NCBI GenBank assembly: GCA_030148985.1
Contig: JASBSJ010000003.1
Span: 1 to 64,000 of the forward strand
Source: Sphingopyxis sp.
Lineage (GTDB): Bacteria; Pseudomonadota; Alphaproteobacteria; Sphingomonadales; Sphingomonadaceae
Direction of reading: 5' to 3'
Length of the DNA: 64,000 bases
The notes under the pieces are model-generated. The model ran no database searches. It was given only the letters and a program-made list of their open reading frames with translations, and had not been told where the DNA came from. Positions 58,976 to 64,000 of the stretch are shown piece after piece; positions within the stretch are counted from its first letter, which is position 1, and each line of letters opens with the position of its first letter. Position numbers and translations under genes: made by a program.

Positions 58976-61753
58976 CTAGCCCAGACGCGCGAGCGCGGCG
59001 GTCAGGCGGTCGGCCTCGGCTTCCTTTGCGGCATGGTCGGCGCGTGCCTTTTCAACGGCTTCGGGCTTGGCGCGCTCGACGAAGGAGGGGTTATTCAAGC
59101 GTCCGGCGAGGCCATCGCGCTCTTTTGTCGCCGCGGCGAGCGCTTTGGTCAGCCGCTCGCGCTCGGCGGCGATGTCGCTCACGCCTTCGAGCGGGACGGT
59201 GATTGTCTCGCCCTCGACGACCAGTTGCGCCGATGCGCCCGCGGGGGCGGGGTCGAAGCTGATGGTTTCCAGGCGCGCGAGGCGGTCGAGCTGTGCGGCC
59301 AGCTTGTCGGCGCGATCCTTGAGCGCCGCCGGGAAATGCGCGGTCAGGCGCGCGCCGGGGGGCAGGCCGAGTTCGGCCTTGGCAGTGCGCAATTCGCTGA
59401 CGAGCTTGATCAGCCAATCGATGTCGGCGCTGGCCTCCGCATCACGCGCAGCGTTCGGCGCCGGCCATTTGGCGGTGATCAGCGGATAGTCGGCGCGATC
59501 GCCGAGCCCGGTCCACAGCTCTTCGGTGATGAAGGGCATGAAGGGGTGGAGCATGACGAGGATCTGGTCGAGCACCCATCCGGCGACGGTCTTCGTCTCG
59601 TCGTCAATCGCGCCTCTCTCGACTTCGCTCGAGACAGGCTTGATCAGCTCGAGATACCAGTCGCAGAAGCGATCCCACGCGAAGCTGTAGATCGCGTTGG
59701 CGGCATCGTCGAAGCGATATGCGGCAAAGGCCGCTTCCATCGTGGCGACGGTGTCGGCGACCTCGCCGATGATCCAGCGATTGACAGGCAGCGTCGCGGC
59801 GGGCGCTGCAAGGCTGGTCGAGGCCGAAATGCCATTGGCTTCGCAGAAGCGCGCGGCGTTCCACAGCTTCGTCGCGAAATTGCGATAGCCCGCGAGGCGC
59901 GCGTCATCCATCTTGATGTCGCGGCCCTGGCTCTCCATCGCCGACATGAAAAAGCGCAGCGCGTCGGCGCCATATTGATCGATCAGGCCGAGCGGGTCGA
60001 CGACATTGCCCTTCGACTTCGACATTTTCTGTCCGTCGGGCGCGCGGACGAGGCCGTGGAGATAGAGCGTTTTCCACGGCACCTCACCCATGAACTCCAT
60101 CCCCTGCATCGCCATGCGCGCATCCCAGAAGAACAGGATGTCGAAGCCCGAGATGAGGACGTCGTTGGGGTAGTGGCGCTTGAGCAGCTCGGTGTCTTCG
60201 GGCCAGCCGAGCGTCGCGAAGGGCCAGAGGGCCGAGGAGAACCAGGTGTCGAGGACGTCGGGGTCGCGGGTCAGGGTAACGCCTGCGCCCGCTTGGGCCT
60301 GAGCTTCCTCTTCGGTTTCGGCGACGAAGATCCGGCCGTCTTCGGCATACCACGCCGGAATGCGGTGGCCCCACCACAGCTGGCGCGAGACGCACCAAGG
60401 CTGGATATTTTCCATCCAGTTGAAGAAGGTCTTTTCCCACGTTTTGGGGACGATGTTGATGCGCCCGTCGCGCACCGCCTGGATCGGCGGCTGCGCGAGT
60501 GTTTTTGCGTCGACATACCATTGGTCGGTCAGCATCGGCTCGATCACCACGCCGCCGCGGTCGCCGAAGGGCTGCATGATCAGCTTGTCCTCGACCTTGA
60601 CCATCAGCCCTTCGGCGTCGATGTCGGCGATGACGCGCTTTCGCGCCTCGTGCCGGTCGAGCCCGCGATATTCCTCGGGAACCAGGTTCAGCGCGTCGAT
60701 TTCGGCCGGGGTCGCGGGGGCGCCCTTGGCGATTTCGATCGCGCGCGCGGATGCCTCGGCATAGCTCGGCCCGTCGGCGCGCATCGCGGCAACTTCGTCC
60801 ATCAGGCGGTACATCGGAATGCCGTTGCGCTGCGCGACGCCATAGTCATTCTCGTCGTGCGCGCCGGTGATCTTGACCGCGCCCGACCCGAAATCGGGGT
60901 CGGGATAGTCGTCGGTGATGATCGGGATCAGGCGGCGATGGTCCTTGGGCCCGACCGGAATCTCGCAAAATTTGCCGACGATCGGCCGATAGCGTTCGTC
61001 ATCGGGATGCACCGCGACGGCGCCGTCGCCCAGCATCGTTTCGGGGCGCGTCGTGGCGATCGAAATATAGTCGCGCTCTTCCTCGACCACCACATTGCCG
61101 TCGGCGTCGCGTTCGACATAGGTATAGGTTTCGCCGCCCGCGAGCGGATATTTGAAATGCCACATATGCCCCGGCACTTCGCGCGATTCGACCTCCAGGT
61201 CGGAGATCGCCGTCTTGAGCGCAGGATCCCAGTTCACCAGGCGCTTGTCGCGGTAGATCAGGCCCTTTTTGTGGAGATCGACGAACACCTTGATCACCGC
61301 CTTGGTGAAATGCGGGTCCATCGTGAACTGCTCGCGGCTCCAGTCCATCGAGCAGCCGAGGCGGCGGAGCTGGCGGGTGATCTGGCCGCCGCTTTCGGCT
61401 TTCCATTCCCACACCTTGTCGACGAACTCTTCGCGTGAGAAATCGGTGCGCTTTTGCTGGCGTTCATTGAGCTGGCGTTCGACGACCATCTGCGTCGCGA
61501 TGCCGGCATGGTCGGTGCCGACGACCCACAGCGCATCCTTGCCGCGCAGCCGCTCGTACCGGATCAGCACATCCTGCAACGTGTTGTCGAGCGCATGGCC
61601 GATGTGCAGCGCGCCGGTGACGTTCGGCGGCGGGTTGACGATCGTGAAGGGGGTTGCGTCGGGGCGCGCGGGGCGGAACAGCCCGCGGCTTTCCCATTCG
61701 CGGGCCCATTTCGCTTCAATGGCGGCGGGATCGAAGGTTTTTTCCATCGGCAT
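58976..61753 (-). CDS. valS: Valyl-tRNA synthetase
   Basis: 925 aa; [21 protein letters not shown] (HIGH), [26 protein letters not shown] (KMSKS). Confidence 0.98.
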   Translation of the reverse strand: MPMEKTFDPAAIEAKWAREWESRGLFRPARPDATPFTIVNPPPNVTGALHIGHALDNTLQDVLIRYERLRGKDALWVVGTDHAGIATQMVVERQLNERQQKRTDFSREEFVDKVWEWKAESGGQITRQLRRLGCSMDWSREQFTMDPHFTKAVIKVFVDLHKKGLIYRDKRLVNWDPALKTAISDLEVESREVPGHMWHFKYPLAGGETYTYVERDADGNVVVEEERDYISIATTRPETMLGDGAVAVHPDDERYRPIVGKFCEIPVGPKDHRRLIPIITDDYPDPDFGSGAVKITGAHDENDYGVAQRNGIPMYRLMDEVAAMRADGPSYAEASARAIEIAKGAPATPAEIDALNLVPEEYRGLDRHEARKRVIADIDAEGLMVKVEDKLIMQPFGDRGGVVIEPMLTDQWYVDAKTLAQPPIQAVRDGRINIVPKTWEKTFFNWMENIQPWCVSRQLWWGHRIPAWYAEDGRIFVAETEEEAQAQAGAGVTLTRDPDVLDTWFSSALWPFATLGWPEDTELLKRHYPNDVLISGFDILFFWDARMAMQGMEFMGEVPWKTLYLHGLVRAPDGQKMSKSKGNVVDPLGLIDQYGADALRFFMSAMESQGRDIKMDDARLAGYRNFATKLWNAARFCEANGISASTSLAAPAATLPVNRWIIGEVADTVATMEAAFAAYRFDDAANAIYSFAWDRFCDWYLELIKPVSSEVERGAIDDETKTVAGWVLDQILVMLHPFMPFITEELWTGLGDRADYPLITAKWPAPNAARDAEASADIDWLIKLVSELRTAKAELGLPPGARLTAHFPAALKDRADKLAAQLDRLARLETISFDPAPAGASAQLVVEGETITVPLEGVSDIAAERERLTKALAAATKERDGLAGRLNNPSFVERAKPEAVEKARADHAAKEAEADRLTAALARLG

Positions 61754-61833
61754 AGCGGGGCGCCTTTGCCAGCCATGGTGCGGCGCGGCAAGGGGGGATC
61801 GGTTCGGCGCTTCGTTATGCTGGGCGCGAATAT

Positions 61834-61923
61834 CGTCGCCCCCGCGAAGGCGGGGGCCGCTGGCGGCCTTGCCCAGCGGCGTTGCGTAAGCCTCCAGTGG
61901 CCCCCGCCTTCGCGGGGGCGACG
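61834..61923. repeat. REP-like doublet (family A, copy 3)
   Basis: CGTCGCCCCCGCGAAGGCGGGGGCC...CGGCCTT...GCGTAA...GGCCCCCGCCTTCGCGGGGGCGACG-type arrangement. Confidence 0.8.
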
Positions 61924-61931
61924 TGCGAGGG

Positions 61932-63998
61932 CTATTTCTTCAAATAGCTATCCAGCCAATTGAACACCGTCTGGTGCCACTGGACGCTGTTCGCGCCCTT
62001 CATCACCCAATGGTTCTCGTCGGGAAAGACGAGCAGTTGCGACGGGACGCCGCGGCGCTGGAGCGCGGTGAAGGCGGCGAGGCCCTGGCTGTAGGGGATG
62101 CGGAAATCCTTTTCGCCGGTGATGACCAGCATCGGCGTTTTCCACTTGGCGACATGATTGACCGGGTTCCACTTTTCGGGGTCGGTGCGTTCCCACCAGG
62201 GGCCGCCATGATCCCATTCGTCGAACCACAGCTCCTCGGTCTCGAACGCCATCGCGCGGAGATCAAATACGCCGTCGTGCTGGACGAGGCATTTGAAGCC
62301 GTCGGTCCACTGGCCGGCGATCCAGTTCATCATATAGCCGCCATAGGAGGCGCCGAGCGCGCAGGCATTGGTGACGTCGAGTTGCGCATCCTGCCGGCCC
62401 GCGGCGGCGAGGCCGAGCTTCAGATCTTCGAGCGGCTTGCCGCCCCAATCCTGGTTGATGCTGTCGGTGAAGGCCTGCCCGTAACCTGTCGAGCCGTGAA
62501 AATCGACGGTGACGACGCCATAACCCTGCTGCGCGAACAGGCGCGGGTTCCAGCGCGTCGACCAGCTGTTGCCAAAGCTGCCCTGCGGCCCGCCATGGAC
62601 GATGAAGGCGACCGGAAGCTTTTCCGTGCTGTTCGCGGGTTTGAGGATCATGCCCCACACCGGGTCGCCATTCGCGCCCGCAAAGCGGATTTTTTCAAGC
62701 TTCACCGGATCGAACTCGGCGAGGCGATCGGCGTTGACGTTGGTGAGCTGACGGACCTTGCCTCTGGCATCGCGCATGAACAGGTCGGTCGGCGCGAGCG
62801 CGCTGTTGCGCGAATAGAGCAATGCCCCACCGGGGAGTGGGGTGACGTCGCCGATATTGCCCTCCAGCGCTTCGGACGAGGCCTTCAGCCGCTCGACCTT
62901 GCCCGTCGCGACATCGACGCGGAACATGGGGTGTTCGAGCGTGTCCTGCGCGGTGACATAGAGCGATTTGCCGTCGGTCGCCCAGGCGATCGAGCCGACC
63001 GAGCGATCCCACGCATCGGTGAGTTTCCGCATCTCGCCGCTTTCGAGGTTGCGCAGCATCAGCACCAGCCGGTCGGATTCATAACCCGGCCGCGCCATCG
63101 CCGCGTAGGCAAGCCATTTGCCGTCGGGCGATGGCGTCGGCAGCGTGTCGGTCGCCTGATTGTCCGCGGTCAGGTTGACCGGCATCATCCGGCTGTCGAC
63201 GAGCCAGCGATAGATGTCGAGGTTGGTCGATGTCGGCTCGTGACGGTCGGCCTTGCGCAGCGTGAAAAAGACGGTGCGGCTGTCGGCGCCCCACGCGAGT
63301 TCCTCGCCGCCGCCAAAGGGCTTGGACGGCGTGTCGCCGATCAGCCCGGCGTCGGCGGGGCGCCCGGCGGTCGCCTTGCCGCCTTCGAGGTTGAAGACGA
63401 ACGGGCGGCTGTAGGTGCCCGGCGTTTCCCATTCGTCCCAGTGGCGAACGAAGCCGACGCCGTCCTTGTAAAGCCGCCCGCTGCCGGGGCCGACGAGCGC
63501 GCCCTTGTCCTTTGCCTCACAGCCGAAGTCGGTGCATTCCTTGGGGATGTCGCCCCAGGCGAGCAGCTTTGTGGCGTCGGGAGAGACTTTGAAGCCCGCA
63601 ACGTCGGCCTTTGTGTCGGTGACCTGCGTTCCGACGCCGCCGACCTTGGGGTCGATGCGCCACACCTCGCTTTTGCCCGAAGCGTTCGAAAGGAAATAGA
63701 GAATGCCGTCCTTGTCGAAAGCGGGAGAGGTTTCATTTTTTCCGGCGGTGTCGGCAATCGAGATCGGCAGCGCGTCTTTGGCATGGCGGTCGACGAGCCA
63801 GAGCCCGGTCGAGCGCTTGTAGGTCTCGGCTTCGGTCTCGGTCATCTGAAAGACGACCCAGCGCCCGTCGGGCGACGCCGCCGGCACGGCGACGCGCTTC
63901 AGCGTCGCCAGATCGACCTCGGTCATCGGGCGGGCAAGGGCGGGGGAGGACAGGGCGGCGGTGAGCGCAAGCGCGCTGGTGAGGAGAAGGTTTCGCAT
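61932..63998 (-). CDS. S9 family peptidase (acylaminoacyl-peptidase/prolyl oligopeptidase-like), exported
   Basis: Signal peptide [22 protein letters not shown]; beta-propeller N-part; [28 protein letters not shown] catalytic Ser motif. Confidence 0.94.
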   Translation of the reverse strand: MRNLLLTSALALTAALSSPALARPMTEVDLATLKRVAVPAASPDGRWVVFQMTETEAETYKRSTGLWLVDRHAKDALPISIADTAGKNETSPAFDKDGILYFLSNASGKSEVWRIDPKVGGVGTQVTDTKADVAGFKVSPDATKLLAWGDIPKECTDFGCEAKDKGALVGPGSGRLYKDGVGFVRHWDEWETPGTYSRPFVFNLEGGKATAGRPADAGLIGDTPSKPFGGGEELAWGADSRTVFFTLRKADRHEPTSTNLDIYRWLVDSRMMPVNLTADNQATDTLPTPSPDGKWLAYAAMARPGYESDRLVLMLRNLESGEMRKLTDAWDRSVGSIAWATDGKSLYVTAQDTLEHPMFRVDVATGKVERLKASSEALEGNIGDVTPLPGGALLYSRNSALAPTDLFMRDARGKVRQLTNVNADRLAEFDPVKLEKIRFAGANGDPVWGMILKPANSTEKLPVAFIVHGGPQGSFGNSWSTRWNPRLFAQQGYGVVTVDFHGSTGYGQAFTDSINQDWGGKPLEDLKLGLAAAGRQDAQLDVTNACALGASYGGYMMNWIAGQWTDGFKCLVQHDGVFDLRAMAFETEELWFDEWDHGGPWWERTDPEKWNPVNHVAKWKTPMLVITGEKDFRIPYSQGLAAFTALQRRGVPSQLLVFPDENHWVMKGANSVQWHQTVFNWLDSYLKK

Positions 63999-64000
63999 GA

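Noticed and set aside
58949-61438. 829-aa plus-strand ORF
   Set aside because: Lies fully antisense to valS, whose HIGH and KMSKS motifs are intact; composition (Arg/Asp/Val/Gly rich) is typical of a spurious mirror frame in high-GC DNA.

Overview
High-GC alphaproteobacterial chromosome segment, most like a sphingomonad (Sphingopyxis/Novosphingobium-type; taxon inferred from protein character only). It is densely packed with about 60 protein-coding genes, mostly housekeeping: ilvD, NAD(P)HX repair, otsB-GH15-otsA, a PLP decarboxylase plus carboxynorspermidine pathway genes, btaA-btaB betaine-lipid genes, hemA, murI, plsY-dprA, topA, pgsA-moaD/E, an OxyR-like regulator, trmFO, pyrC-pyrB, ruvX, uvrA, a BCCT transporter, a LytTR two-component pair, valS and an S9 peptidase. 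I saw no tRNA, rRNA, CRISPR array, prophage or IS element. Small GC-rich inverted-repeat (REP-like) families recur in intergenic gaps. Main observations: (1) a three-repeat 11-bp-period Pho-box-like element upstream of btaAB; (2) moaD and moaE joined into one ORF by an apparent 1-nt frameshift in a GC run that removes the MoaD Gly-Gly end; (3) plsY-dprA and ruvX-pyrB-pyrC placed so that one ~20.7 kb inversion between repeat-bearing gaps would rebuild the usual pyrBC-plsY-dprA order; (4) a lower-GC TetR/cupin cassette with two matching 16-bp palindromic candidate operators; (5) a VWA-domain secreted protein with a TonB-box-like EVVVTGSR segment, inserted with two uncharacterised genes between dprA and topA. 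I found no convincing entirely new defence or mobile system.
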